Shown here: positions 51,702 through 60,426 of the stretch, piece by piece | Position numbering within the stretch: position 1 is the first letter of the stretch | How the letters are laid out: the number at the start of each line of letters is the position of its first letter | Assembly (NCBI GenBank): GCA_020634165.1 | Contig: JACKCF010000001.1 | Span: 1,612,001 to 1,676,000 of the forward strand | DNA length: 64,000 nucleotides | Source of the DNA: Anaerolineaceae bacterium | GTDB taxonomy: Bacteria > Chloroflexota > Anaerolineae > Aggregatilineales > Phototrophicaceae | Direction: 5' to 3' | The notes under the pieces: model-generated | Told to the model about the DNA's origin: nothing | What the model saw: only the letters and a program-made list of their open reading frames with translations | Database searches by the model: none | Made by a program: the position numbers and the translations under genes

Positions 51702-52754
51702 ATGTCCGACCTCATCCGACGCCAACCCAGCTTCAATATCTCCATGCTGCTTACCGAATCGCTAGAAAAGGACGAGCATCATCGTATTGCGACCTACGCG
51801 CGTTGGTTGGATGAGCGCCATATGCTCTGGTTGCAGCCAAATCTGGCTAAATATCGCGATTTCCTGCTGAATGAATACCTGGGGCGTGATGGCAAGCCGT
51901 TATCGCCAAACAGCGTCAAAGCACACCTGTCATCCATTCGTGGTCGCTACAAAGCCCTCCTGCGCGATAACGACACCCGCGACCGTCTATATAACATGAC
52001 TCCCCAGGATGCCTCGCCATCGGACCGCAAAGCCCTCGTTGATGAGGTGCTCAAGCGCCTGTCGAATGCCATCGAACCACAGACAGCACCTGTTAAAGTT
52101 GTCACACGCCAGGATGTTCGCGACGATGAGCACCTGCGTCTGACATCCTCCCAGGCCAGCCAGTTGATGGCGATGCCCGGTACAACCACATTGCTCGGCT
52201 TACGCGATACAACAGTCATAGCGCTGATGCTGTGTACTGGCATCCGCGAAGCGGAACTGTGTGCTCTCGATGTGCCTGATCTGCGCCAACGGCTGGGCGG
52301 GGCTTTGTCACTGCATGTGCGCGAAGGCAAAGGCTCAAAAGAACGTCTGATACCCTATGGTGAACTGGAATGGAGCCTCGCCATTGCGGATCGTTGGATG
52401 GAGAATGCAGGCATTGGAAAAGGCCCTGTTCTGCGTGGATTTTATAAAGGCGGCAAAGCAGTGCGGTCCACGCGCCTGACGGTCCGTGCCATCAACCAGA
52501 TTCTTGAGCGTTATCCCATCATGATTGATGGCGAACTTCGTAAAGTTCATCCCCATGATCTGCGCCGGACCTATGCCCGTCGCCTGTACGAAGCGGGAAT
52601 GGACCTGCTCGCGATTCGCGACAATTTAGGTCATGCAGATAGCCGCACGACGCTCAAATATATTGGCACGATGGATGTTGATCAGCGCAAGCCACCGACG
52701 GTCTACAATTTTGACCTTAGTTCGCTTGTGTCCAGCAACAACACCGGGGAATAG
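51702..52754 (+). CDS. Tyrosine recombinase (XerC/D-like, phage integrase family)
   Basis: This 350-residue site-specific recombinase has all catalytic residues: Arg182 (TGIREAEL), Lys213 (GKGSKERLIP), His285 and Arg288 (HDLRR), His311 (LGHAD) and the nucleophile Tyr320 (LKYIG). The N-terminal SAM-like core-binding domain is at ~20-120 (SPNSVKAHLSSIRGRYKALL). A basic ~20-residue linker precedes the catalytic part, and ~30 residues follow the tyrosine. No att sites, phage genes or integration scars are visible around it, and its base use matches the neighbours, so it is more likely chromosomal (XerC/D role or an old integrase) than recently mobile. Confidence 0.9.
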   Translation: MSDLIRRQPSFNISMLLTESLEKDEHHRIATYARWLDERHMLWLQPNLAKYRDFLLNEYLGRDGKPLSPNSVKAHLSSIRGRYKALLRDNDTRDRLYNMTPQDASPSDRKALVDEVLKRLSNAIEPQTAPVKVVTRQDVRDDEHLRLTSSQASQLMAMPGTTTLLGLRDTTVIALMLCTGIREAELCALDVPDLRQRLGGALSLHVREGKGSKERLIPYGELEWSLAIADRWMENAGIGKGPVLRGFYKGGKAVRSTRLTVRAINQILERYPIMIDGELRKVHPHDLRRTYARRLYEAGMDLLAIRDNLGHADSRTTLKYIGTMDVDQRKPPTVYNFDLSSLVSSNNTGE

Positions 52755-52792
52755 CTGCCAGAAGGATTATGGTGGCAGCCGCATCCGTCTTA

Positions 52793-52798
52793 TATAAT
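52793..52798 (+). promoter_or_regulatory. -10 box upstream of the metallophosphoesterase
   Basis: A perfect TATAAT lies ~48 bases before the ATG. No good -35 is visible. A CTGCC...GGCAG inverted repeat (~52756-52779) precedes it and may end the recombinase message. Confidence 0.4.
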
Positions 52799-52845
52799 GT
52801 GCATATGAGCTTAATGGTTGCGCAAACCAGTTATTAGGAAAATTC

Positions 52846-53850
52846 ATGGAGCATACGCGAGCGGTAGACCTTGACAGTGGTATGGCAATGGTCGTTACCG
52901 ATTTGCATGGCGATGGCGAAGTTTACGCCCACCTTCGCCAGAAGTTCGTCAAGCTGCACAAGCAGGGCCTTGCGGATTATTTCATCCTCTGTGGCGATAT
53001 GATTCACGGATACAGCGATGAAGAAGACGACCAGAGTATCCCCATCCTGCTTGATATTATGCGCTTGCAGAATCACTACGGCCCTGGGACAGTCTATATG
53101 CTCCTGGGCAATCACGAACTGCCCCATATCTACAGCACAACCCTGGCCAAAGGCGACCGCGAATTTACCCCCCGCTTTGAACGTGCCCTTATGCGGTCAA
53201 AACACCAGGAACAAATCCGCGACTTTTTGCGATCCCTGCCATTCATGGTAAGGACCAAAGCCGGTGTGCTCATCAACCATGCTGGTGCCACGCCGTCCAT
53301 CAGTTCCGCCGACATTGCCGAGCATATCCTCACCTTTGACCATGAGGCGCTGCTACAGCTCGCTGACGACAAAATCAGGCGCGCTTATCCCAAAGAAAAA
53401 CTTATCAACAACCGTGAGTACATGGCCCAGTCGATGTATTACCTGGGGGTTTCCAGCCCAGATGATCCTCGCCTGACGCATTTCCTGCGCGGCCAGCTCA
53501 TCGCGCAAACCAGCAATGAATTTGAATTGCTTTGGGAAGTCTTGTTCACTCGTAATGAGCAGGGTTGGTCGCTTGAGGCTTACGAATTTGTGCTGGAAGA
53601 ATATCTGAAGCACATTTCAGCCATTAGTCCCTATGAACAGCGTGTTTTGGTAAGTGGTCATATTCCGGTACGTGGAGGGTATGCCTTAATCGGTAAACAG
53701 CAAATGCGGCTGGCAAGCTATACGCATGCCAATCCGCCTGAAGATGGGGCTTATCTCATGATGGACTGTGAGCAGCCGGTGCATCTGGCTGCCCATCTCA
53801 TTCCATCGATACGTCCAACATACGAGTATGAAGACGAAGAAGGGGACTAG
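52846..53850 (+). CDS. Calcineurin-like metallophosphoesterase (PPP/PP2A-like)
   Basis: This 334-residue enzyme has the metal motifs of the family: DLHGD (Asp19, His21, Asp23), LCGDM (Asp51) and GNHELP (Asn89, His90, Glu91), followed by INHAGATPS and a late VSGHIPVRGGY His. The DxH-GD-GNHE series resembles PPP serine/threonine or bis(5'-nucleosyl)tetraphosphate phosphatases. It could act on phosphoproteins or nucleotides. A long C-terminal helical part (~220-280) is unusual. AGGAAA precedes the ATG. It converges with the PspC gene only seven bases away. Confidence 0.88.
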   Translation: MEHTRAVDLDSGMAMVVTDLHGDGEVYAHLRQKFVKLHKQGLADYFILCGDMIHGYSDEEDDQSIPILLDIMRLQNHYGPGTVYMLLGNHELPHIYSTTLAKGDREFTPRFERALMRSKHQEQIRDFLRSLPFMVRTKAGVLINHAGATPSISSADIAEHILTFDHEALLQLADDKIRRAYPKEKLINNREYMAQSMYYLGVSSPDDPRLTHFLRGQLIAQTSNEFELLWEVLFTRNEQGWSLEAYEFVLEEYLKHISAISPYEQRVLVSGHIPVRGGYALIGKQQMRLASYTHANPPEDGAYLMMDCEQPVHLAAHLIPSIRPTYEYEDEEGD

Positions 53851-53857
53851 GTCATAC

Positions 53858-54112
53858 CTAGACAAGGTCCTCGTACATATCGTCGTTCTTACGCTTTTCG
53901 CCAGACATGGCGCGCACATCGGATTCTTCTGGCATCACCATCCACAGCACCAGGTACAGGATGAACCCATTCCCCATGCCGAAGAACAGCAGCAAGAAAA
54001 CAATACGCACCAGTGTCGAATCCACATTGAAGTATTCCGCCAGGCCACCACAGACGCCAGCTACCTGACGATCTGACTGTGAGCGATAAAGGCGTTTACG
54101 TTCGTTGTTCAT
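53858..54112 (-). CDS. PspC-domain membrane protein A
   Basis: This 84-residue protein has the PspC pattern RLYRSQSDRQVAGVCGGLAEYFNVD followed by one long membrane region (~33-63) and a charged C-terminal tail. PspC proteins sit in the inner membrane and sense or respond to envelope stress. It is a near-duplicate of the gene at 54183-54368. Its C-terminal tail (SDVRAMSGEKRKNDD) is its main difference. GGGGAG lies eight bases before the ATG. Confidence 0.9.
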   Translation of the reverse strand: MNNERKRLYRSQSDRQVAGVCGGLAEYFNVDSTLVRIVFLLLFFGMGNGFILYLVLWMVMPEESDVRAMSGEKRKNDDMYEDLV

Positions 54113-54159
54113 GTCATAATCTCCCCAAAGCAGTTATGTCAGTCGATGATACAGGCTAG

Positions 54160-54174
54160 TCGAATTGAATTCGA
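54160..54174. promoter_or_regulatory. Perfect palindrome TCGAATT-G-AATTCGA between the PspC genes
   Basis: The seven-base arms flank a single central base. It lies ~48 bases upstream of the PspC A start in the gap behind PspC B, with no T-tract, and may be an operator. Confidence 0.35.
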
Positions 54175-54182
54175 TCCACGTT

Positions 54183-54368
54183 TTAGTAATTGGGCATCAC
54201 CAGGGCCAGCACGATGTAGACCAGCAGGCCAGGGCCGCCCGCCAGTGCGAACAGCACGAAGAGTAAGCGCACAAGCGTCGGGTCCACATTGAAGTATTCC
54301 GCCACACCGCCGCAAACACCAGCGATCATCCGGTCATTTGATTTTGTTAGTCGTCTTGAAGTTTCCAT
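54183..54368 (-). CDS. PspC-domain membrane protein B
   Basis: This ~61-residue protein carries RLTKSNDRMIAGVCGGVAEYFNVDP and one membrane helix (~33-58), ending in MPNY almost immediately after the membrane. ATG at 54368 gives the typical PspC length; a GTG at 54398 is possible. It is arranged in tandem with PspC A and probably cotranscribed from the same upstream region, where an AGCACT-TAGT-AGTGCT inverted repeat lies at 54394-54409. Confidence 0.88.
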   Translation of the reverse strand: METSRRLTKSNDRMIAGVCGGVAEYFNVDPTLVRLLFVLFALAGGPGLLVYIVLALVMPNY

Positions 54369-54393
54369 GATTGCGTCACGTCCTTTGCTTTCA

Positions 54394-54409
54394 AGCACTT
54401 AGTAGTGCT
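54394..54409. promoter_or_regulatory. Inverted repeat upstream of the PspC pair
   Basis: AGCACT (54394-54399) and AGTGCT (54404-54409) with a TAGT spacer form a perfect six-base hairpin or operator just upstream of the PspC B start. Confidence 0.35.
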
Positions 54410-54500
54410 GTCGTTTTTGTTCGTTCTACACCCTTATACGCAGTTGTTGCCGGGACGTTGCAGGCAAGGCGTCGTATTTACGAGATTTTTGCAGTTATCT

Positions 54501-55040
54501 CTACAGATACTTATCTATCCCCGCGTCGACCATCGGCTGTAATTTGAGCAGTACATTCAGAATGATCGGACATAGAGGAGCGCCTTCGATCATGTCCGCC
54601 AGCAGCCAGCGAAAATCTGGCGTGAACTGTGGATACATGCGGCAGCTTTCTGGTCGCGCTTCATAAACGCTGCATAACGTCCCGTTGAGCAGGGCACAGG
54701 GTTGTTGAGCAAAGCATCCCCATTCTTCGACTGCCTGCGCACTTTTGCGATCCACATAGCCAGTTTTAAACTCTGCCGCAGTCATGCCCATATGCTGACC
54801 TAGTCGGCTGGCATCGTGTTCCGTCAGATAGACCGTCAAACTCCGGCAGCAGTTAGCGCATTGTGTGCAGTCGATAGCCGCCACTATCGGAGCAGCCAGC
54901 TCATCAATGAAGGCGTCAAGCCTCGCGTCGTCGATGTCATCATCGAGTTGCAGCATATGCTGCATTACCTCGAATGTATCCTGATGGGCCTTCGCTACCT
55001 CAGCGACCGTTTCCAGGTCCGTAATCAGTGGATCAGTCAT
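54501..55040 (-). CDS. YkgJ-family cysteine-cluster protein
   Basis: This 179-residue protein has the Cys pattern of putative Zn/Fe-binding YkgJ (CxBxCC) proteins: DCTQCANCCRSL, a later CALLNGTLCSVYEARPESCRMYP, and CFAQQPC in between. The biochemical function is unknown, although some members seem linked to metal handling. The start is ATG at 55040 or TTG at 55046. It follows fmt directly, with the TTG start overlapping its stop, so it is probably cotranscribed with it. Confidence 0.85.
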   Translation of the reverse strand: MTDPLITDLETVAEVAKAHQDTFEVMQHMLQLDDDIDDARLDAFIDELAAPIVAAIDCTQCANCCRSLTVYLTEHDASRLGQHMGMTAAEFKTGYVDRKSAQAVEEWGCFAQQPCALLNGTLCSVYEARPESCRMYPQFTPDFRWLLADMIEGAPLCPIILNVLLKLQPMVDAGIDKYL

Positions 55041-55042
55041 GG

Positions 55043-55978
55043 TCAACTATCTGAATCCCGGAGGGTACTGCTGATGAACGCCGGATAGCCGTTCACGAAT
55101 TCATGTATGGGGACGCGCTTCTTGCCAGCTAATTGCACCTCATCCAGCCTCAGAAGACCGTCACCAGTGCCGACTACGATGGCATCACCCGACTGCACAA
55201 CGTGGCCTGTGGGCGCATTGCCATCAAGCACGTTGCCACCCAATATCTTGATCTGTGTGCCGTCCCAGTAGCTGAACGTCCCCGGCCAGGGCGTAAATGC
55301 CCGTATCCGCCGTTCGATGCTGGCGGCGTCCTGCGTCCAGTCGATATTGCCATCTTCCCGGCTGATCTGCGGCGCATAGGTCGTAGTGTCGTCCTTCTGT
55401 GCTTCTGGCTCAATCGATCCATTGAGGTAGCCTGGTAATGTATCAATGAGCAAATCTGCGCCGAGTTGGGCCATTTTGTCGTGCAGGCTTTCGCCTGTTT
55501 CATCTGCTGTGATGGGGATCGCCCGTTTGCTTAACATCGGCCCGGTATCGAGTCCGGCATCCATCAGCATGATGGTGATGCCCGTTGCTTCGTCCCCGGC
55601 CATGATGGCCGCCTGCAAAGGGGCCGCGCCGCGCCAGCGGGGCAGCAGCGACCCATGCACATTGATGCAGCCTTTTCGCGGAATATCTAGTACGGCCTGC
55701 GGCAAAATCTGCCCAAACGCGGCGACCACATACAGATCAGGAATGCCCATCTCTTTCAGTTCAGCGATAGCACTTTTGCGGCGCAACTTTTCTGGCTGGA
55801 AAACAGGAATCCCCGCTTCTTCAGCGATCACTTTGATCGGTGGAGGCCGCAAATCGCCGCGACGTCCAGCAGGGCGATCTGGCTGCGTGATGACGCCTAT
55901 CACATCATGGTGCTGGATGAGCGCTTGCAGGGTAGGGACGGCAAAATCAGGGGTGCCCATAAATATGATGCTGGCCAT
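55043..55978 (-). CDS. fmt: Methionyl-tRNA formyltransferase
   Basis: This 311-residue enzyme formylates the initiator Met-tRNA with 10-formyl-THF. The N-terminal half carries GTPDFAVPTLQAL and INVHGSLLPRWRGAAPLQ, with the Asn and His of the family active site, and LMDAGLDTGPML with the catalytic Asp. The C-terminal barrel spans ~205-311. The start ATG at 55978 faces recJ, which is divergently transcribed ~115 bases away. Confidence 0.96.
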   Translation of the reverse strand: MASIIFMGTPDFAVPTLQALIQHHDVIGVITQPDRPAGRRGDLRPPPIKVIAEEAGIPVFQPEKLRRKSAIAELKEMGIPDLYVVAAFGQILPQAVLDIPRKGCINVHGSLLPRWRGAAPLQAAIMAGDEATGITIMLMDAGLDTGPMLSKRAIPITADETGESLHDKMAQLGADLLIDTLPGYLNGSIEPEAQKDDTTTYAPQISREDGNIDWTQDAASIERRIRAFTPWPGTFSYWDGTQIKILGGNVLDGNAPTGHVVQSGDAIVVGTGDGLLRLDEVQLAGKKRVPIHEFVNGYPAFISSTLRDSDS

Positions 55979-56094
55979 GGGGCCTACTTTCTATGCTGAA
56001 GACGGATTTGTTTGTTTTTCGTTTGCGCTTGTGGCGCATTTCGCAGCGTGGTAGTATCGGGTCATTCTTAGCCAAAGTATACGTATTGCACCCT

Positions 56095-57825
56095 ATGATT
56101 CGCAAACGGTGGAAAGTGGCGCCAGCCGCCCCTCGTGCCTTGCTGGCAAAATTCCAGGGCATCAGCCCGATCCTGGCACAGATACTTTATAATCGCGGCC
56201 TGCAAACGCCCGATGACGCCCATCATTTCTTGTATGACAAAGAGATCAATACCGATCCTTTTGCCTACAAGGATATGGAAAAGGCCGTCGCTCGCATTCG
56301 ACAGGCCATTAAAAATCGCGAAAAAATCGCTGTCTATGGCGATTTTGACGCTGATGGTGTGACCTCAACCACACTCATGATGCAAGCCCTTAAAGCCCTC
56401 AAGGGGGATGCTATCGCCTACATCCCGCATCGCGTGGATGAAGGTTACGGTCTCAACAGTCCCGCTCTCTACGAATTGGCGTCTCAGGGCATCAAATTAG
56501 TGATTACGGTTGACTGCGGCATCCGTTCTGTGCAGGAAGTTGCCGATGGCAAAGCGGCTGGCCTCGATATCGTCATTACCGATCATCACTCCGTCGGTCC
56601 TGAAATCCCGGAAGCGGATGCGGTTGTTAATCCCCAGCAGGAAGATTGTAATGGCGATCCTCATCTGGCCGGAGTAGGGGTAGCCTTCATGGTCGTGCGC
56701 GCCTTGCTGCTGGATGGCTGGCGCCGCAACGGGGGTGGTAACTTTGATGCGTCTAAAGGATTGATAGATCAACTTCTGGACCTGGTCGCCATTGGCACCG
56801 TCGCCGATATCATGCCCCTGAACACGGCCCTTAACCGTAGCCTGGTTCGGCGTGGCCTTGAAGTGCTCAATACGGCGCAGCGGCCCGGTATTCAGGCACT
56901 GCTGGAAGTCGCCGGAGTGACCCCTGGGCAGGCTACCGCTATGAGCATTGGCTTTGCTCTTGGTCCGCGTATCAACGCTGCGGGCCGCCTCGATAGCGCC
57001 CTGACAGCCTACAAAGTCCTTTCCGCATCAAACCTTACCGAAGCCCGCAAATACGCCGATGAACTCCAGAACCTGAATAGCAAACGGCAGACGCTTACGC
57101 GCGATGCCCAGCACCGCATCCAGTCTTACATTGAAGACAGCGGCCTGAGTACAGGTAACTTGCTTTTTGCCGCCGATGCCGCCGTTTCGCCTGGAATTGT
57201 AGGCCTCGTCGCTGGCCGCCTGACTGAAGCGTACTATCGGCCCGCCGTCATCCTGGATAAAGGCGACACAGAAAGCCATGCTTCCTGTCGCAGCATTCCC
57301 GAATTTCATATTACACATGCTCTGGATGCCTGTGCGGAATTGCTCGTTCGGCATGGTGGTCATGCCCAGGCAGCCGGTTTTACCATTCTCAACGAAAATA
57401 TCGACCGTCTGCAAAACCGCCTTTTCGAGATGGCTGAGGCTGAACTCGCAGGTCGCGAATTGCTGCCGGAACTCCAGATCGATATGGAATTGTCCATGCG
57501 TCAGCTTTCGATGCCCCTCGTAGAAGAATTGAGTGCCCTTGAACCAACGGGCAATGGCAACGAACAGCCCGTTTTCCTGACGCGCAACGTTCGTGTGGTC
57601 GATTCACGCACGGTTGGCGGCGATGATCAACATCTCAAGCTGCGTATCGTAGCCGATAACGAGCCACCTATTGACTGTATAGGCTTCCGGCTGGGTCACT
57701 GGCATGAAGATATGCCTGAATACCTTGATGTGGCCTACTGCCTGGAAGTCAATGAGTGGCATGGCCGCCGGAATCTCCAGCTCAACCTCAAAGATGTTCA
57801 GCCTGCTGAGGCTGCCAAAGCATGA
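56095..57825 (+). CDS. recJ: Single-stranded-DNA-specific exonuclease RecJ
   Basis: This 576-residue 5'-3' exonuclease acts in recombination, mismatch repair and base-excision repair. The DHH domain has YGDFDADGVTS, VDCGIR and ITDHHSVGPEIPEADAVV; the DHHA1 domain has GRINAAGRLDSA-like and RHGGHAQAAGFT. A C-terminal OB domain is at ~455-575. The frame opens at 55993, but ATG at 56095 begins MIRKRWKVAP, the natural RecJ start. Its last four bases overlap the next gene (ATGA), giving coupled translation. Confidence 0.96.
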   Translation: MIRKRWKVAPAAPRALLAKFQGISPILAQILYNRGLQTPDDAHHFLYDKEINTDPFAYKDMEKAVARIRQAIKNREKIAVYGDFDADGVTSTTLMMQALKALKGDAIAYIPHRVDEGYGLNSPALYELASQGIKLVITVDCGIRSVQEVADGKAAGLDIVITDHHSVGPEIPEADAVVNPQQEDCNGDPHLAGVGVAFMVVRALLLDGWRRNGGGNFDASKGLIDQLLDLVAIGTVADIMPLNTALNRSLVRRGLEVLNTAQRPGIQALLEVAGVTPGQATAMSIGFALGPRINAAGRLDSALTAYKVLSASNLTEARKYADELQNLNSKRQTLTRDAQHRIQSYIEDSGLSTGNLLFAADAAVSPGIVGLVAGRLTEAYYRPAVILDKGDTESHASCRSIPEFHITHALDACAELLVRHGGHAQAAGFTILNENIDRLQNRLFEMAEAELAGRELLPELQIDMELSMRQLSMPLVEELSALEPTGNGNEQPVFLTRNVRVVDSRTVGGDDQHLKLRIVADNEPPIDCIGFRLGHWHEDMPEYLDVAYCLEVNEWHGRRNLQLNLKDVQPAEAAKA

Positions 57826-59210
57826 GGCGACTGCTGGCGGTGGCTGCATTGTGTCTGTTGGTGTGGATACCCGCCTCTGCTCAGACCGATGGCACCCCCA
57901 ATCGTTTTGGCATTGTTGAAGGCTTCTGGTATCCCGACCTGACCTGTGAACTGGGCGTCGGCTGGGAGCGCATCATCTTCGATTGGGCACAGCATCAGCC
58001 GACTGGCCCTGAAGACTGGCACACGCTCAACGTCGATGACCGCTGGCTGAAAGCCGCCGATGCCTGTAACCGCGAAGTCGTCGCCATTTTTAAGAATACT
58101 CCCGCCTGGGCGACCGATGGCACCCCTGGCCCTGGCGTCCCGCGCGGCCTCTATCTCCCATACGATGACCCAGGCAACACCTGGGGGCAGTTTGTCCACA
58201 AAACAGCCGATTATTACGCCAGTCGCGGCGTATCGCGTTTCATCATCTGGAACGAGCCAGATATCGAGCCGGATGTCTATGGCTTTGAGTTTGAAGGCGA
58301 TCTGGAAGATTACTTCCGCATGTTAAAAGTTGCCTATCTCGCCGCTAAATCAGCCAATCCCGCTGCGAAGATTCATCTGGCGGGCACGACCTACTGGCAT
58401 GATGTCAACGAAGGGCGTACGCCCTTTATCGAGCGCCTGCTGGACCGTATCGCTGAGGACCCGGACGCCGAGCATAATAGCTATTATTTTGACGCGGTCA
58501 GCCTGCATATCTACTTCCGCTCACAGACGGTCTACGATCTTGTTCAGCGCGCCCGAACAGCGCTTGATGCACATGGCTTGCAGGACAAAGCCATCTGGAT
58601 TAACGAAACCAATGCCGCACCTACCGATGACCCCGCCTGGCCTGTTGATCGTCCGGTTTATGACCTCGACCTGACCCATCAGTCTCACTTCCTGGTGCAG
58701 TCTGCTGCATTGGCTTTAGCCGCTGGCGCGGAACGCATCGCTGTCTACAAACTCTACGATCAAGCTTTACCACCAGCCGGGGAATCCTTTGGTATCCTCA
58801 GTCCGGCAGATGCCTCCCCGCGACCAGCGTTTGCCACCTGGCAGACGATCGTGGCTCAATTTGGTGACGTCACCGCAGCCCACCTTGCTCAGACGCCAAC
58901 CCTGGTAGCCGTTCGCTTGCAGCATGCCAACGGTCGCGTGACACTTGTCGCCTGGGCGGCAGATGCCACTGAAACGGCTGTGGACATTACTCTGAGCGAA
59001 AATAAGGCTTACCTTATCGGCCTGGATAACCAGTTCACGATTGTCCAGCCAGACGACAATGTGTATAGTGTTCAATTAGCCGCCGCGCACTGCACCGAAG
59101 TCGATGGATGCTTTATCGGCGGTCCGCCCATTATCCTGACAACATATGGAGATGTGGCCATCAATGAACGTACATCAGCAGGTGTGCAAACACTGGAATT
59201 TGTGAATTAG
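57822..59210 (+). CDS. Secreted glycoside-hydrolase-like protein (clan GH-A fold)
   Basis: This 462-residue protein starts with a signal peptide (hydrophobic core ~5-18, cleavage near ASAQT). It has the TIM-barrel features of clan GH-A: the acid/base Glu145 in IIWNEPDIEP and the nucleophile Glu262 in WINETNA, 117 residues apart. It is closest in pattern to the GH39/GH5-like group, although the exact family is uncertain. A beta-sandwich-like region (~355-460) forms the C-terminus. The ATG overlaps the recJ stop, which is an odd neighbour for an exported enzyme. The following DUF1385 gene is close. Confidence 0.8.
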   Translation: MRRLLAVAALCLLVWIPASAQTDGTPNRFGIVEGFWYPDLTCELGVGWERIIFDWAQHQPTGPEDWHTLNVDDRWLKAADACNREVVAIFKNTPAWATDGTPGPGVPRGLYLPYDDPGNTWGQFVHKTADYYASRGVSRFIIWNEPDIEPDVYGFEFEGDLEDYFRMLKVAYLAAKSANPAAKIHLAGTTYWHDVNEGRTPFIERLLDRIAEDPDAEHNSYYFDAVSLHIYFRSQTVYDLVQRARTALDAHGLQDKAIWINETNAAPTDDPAWPVDRPVYDLDLTHQSHFLVQSAALALAAGAERIAVYKLYDQALPPAGESFGILSPADASPRPAFATWQTIVAQFGDVTAAHLAQTPTLVAVRLQHANGRVTLVAWAADATETAVDITLSENKAYLIGLDNQFTIVQPDDNVYSVQLAAAHCTEVDGCFIGGPPIILTTYGDVAINERTSAGVQTLEFVN

Positions 59211-59221
59211 GAGCATCAAGC

Positions 59222-60301
59222 GTGGACGAGTTAAAGCGAGCCCCGCAGGAAATCAAGTTTTCATATGGTGGACAGGCTGTGATCGAAGGCGTCCTGATGC
59301 GCGGTGCCAATAGTGCCGCCATCGCTGTCCGCAACCCGGAAGGCGAAATCGTCATCCATGAGCAGCCTTTGAACAAAACCATCTACCGCAGTTGGATCGC
59401 CAGAACGCCCTTCGTGCGTGGTCTGGTCGGTTTGTGGGATGCTCTCGGCCTGGGCATGCGTGCCCTGATGTGGTCGGCGGATGTTGCCCTCGGCGAGGAA
59501 GAGGATATTAGCTTCAATGGCCCAATTGGCTTCGCGACAGTGGCAGTGTCGCTGGTCCTGGGTATTGGGCTGTTCTTCCTGCTGCCGACGACGCTGGCGA
59601 CGGGTATCGGCAGTGCCCTTGGTATTTCTTCGCCAGAAGCCGTTGTTGAAGAAGCCAATCCCGAGGCAGTTGATACACCCGTGGAAGCCGAAGATGGTGG
59701 CCAACTCTTTATCTTCTACGAAGCGCTGCCCATAGGTGTGGAAGCAACCATCATCAATTTCATTGAAGCAGTGGTTCAGCTTGGTATCCTGATTATCTAC
59801 ATCAGCCTGATTGGCCAGCTCAATGACGTAAAGCGCCTGTTTGGCTATCACGGCGCGGAACACAAGACCATCAATGCCTATGAGGCAGGGGACGAACTCA
59901 CGCCTGAGATCGTCAAAAAGTATCCGATTGAACATCCGCGTTGTGGTACAGCCTTCTTGCTGACCGTTGTATTCGTCAGCGTGTTTGTGTTCTCTTTGCT
60001 GGGACGCCCGCCGTTCTTGCTGCTGATTCTGTCGCGCGTGCTGTTGATTCCCGTCATTGCGGGCATTTCCTATGAATTCCTGCGCTGGTCAGCCAACAAC
60101 ATTCATCGGCCCTGGGTGCGTGTTATCGTAAAGCCCAACCTGATGCTGCAGCACCTGACCACCCGTGAGCCAGACCTGACCATGTGCGAAGTGGCCATCA
60201 CCAGCTTCAAGCGCGTTCTGCTTTCAGAGGGCCTGATCGAAGAAGCTGAAGCCGCTATCCCGGAACCAAATCCGCTGGCAGTCGCACCTGTCGGCGACTA
60301 G
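59222..60301 (+). CDS. yqhQ: DUF1385 (YqhQ-like) membrane protein
   Basis: This 359-residue protein carries the hallmark GGQAVIEGVLMRG near the start, FGYHGAEHKTINAYE in the middle, and HPRCGTAFLLTVV. At least four hydrophobic helices are seen (~105-125, ~180-200, ~235-260, ~262-285). The family is conserved in Firmicutes and Chloroflexi, possibly a metal-dependent enzyme, and its function is not settled. GTG at 59222 is preceded by TTAGGAG. It is the last gene of the recJ unit and ends before a terminator. Confidence 0.9.
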   Translation: MDELKRAPQEIKFSYGGQAVIEGVLMRGANSAAIAVRNPEGEIVIHEQPLNKTIYRSWIARTPFVRGLVGLWDALGLGMRALMWSADVALGEEEDISFNGPIGFATVAVSLVLGIGLFFLLPTTLATGIGSALGISSPEAVVEEANPEAVDTPVEAEDGGQLFIFYEALPIGVEATIINFIEAVVQLGILIIYISLIGQLNDVKRLFGYHGAEHKTINAYEAGDELTPEIVKKYPIEHPRCGTAFLLTVVFVSVFVFSLLGRPPFLLLILSRVLLIPVIAGISYEFLRWSANNIHRPWVRVIVKPNLMLQHLTTREPDLTMCEVAITSFKRVLLSEGLIEEAEAAIPEPNPLAVAPVGD

Positions 60302-60328
60302 GCCTTGTACATTTAAATAAAATCCCGT

Positions 60329-60357
60329 GTAGGGGCAAGGCACTGCCATGCCCGATG
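60329..60357. repeat. Intergenic palindromic element, copy 4
   Basis: GTAGGGGC starts the element; its core pairs GGGCA-A-GGC (60333-60341) with GCC-A-TGCCC (60345-60353) around a three-base loop, with one A-A mismatch. It lies between the convergent DUF1385 and methyltransferase genes, ahead of the terminator. Confidence 0.6.
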
Positions 60358-60372
60358 CACAGAACGTAATAG

Positions 60373-60398
60373 AAAAGGCGCATCTTGGTGCGCCTTTT
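60373..60398. terminator. Intrinsic terminator after the DUF1385 gene
   Basis: AAAAGGCGCA (60373-60382) and TGCGCCTTTT (60389-60398) form a perfect 10-bp stem, flanked by A and T runs, so it can act in both directions between two convergent genes. Confidence 0.88.
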
Positions 60399-60426
60399 TG
60401 CTTCTTAGTCGGTTGTCACATCGGAA

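Noticed and set aside
51702..52754. Integrated phage or genomic island marked by the recombinase
   Set aside because: Neighbours are housekeeping genes with matching base use; no att repeats, tRNA or phage genes adjoin it.
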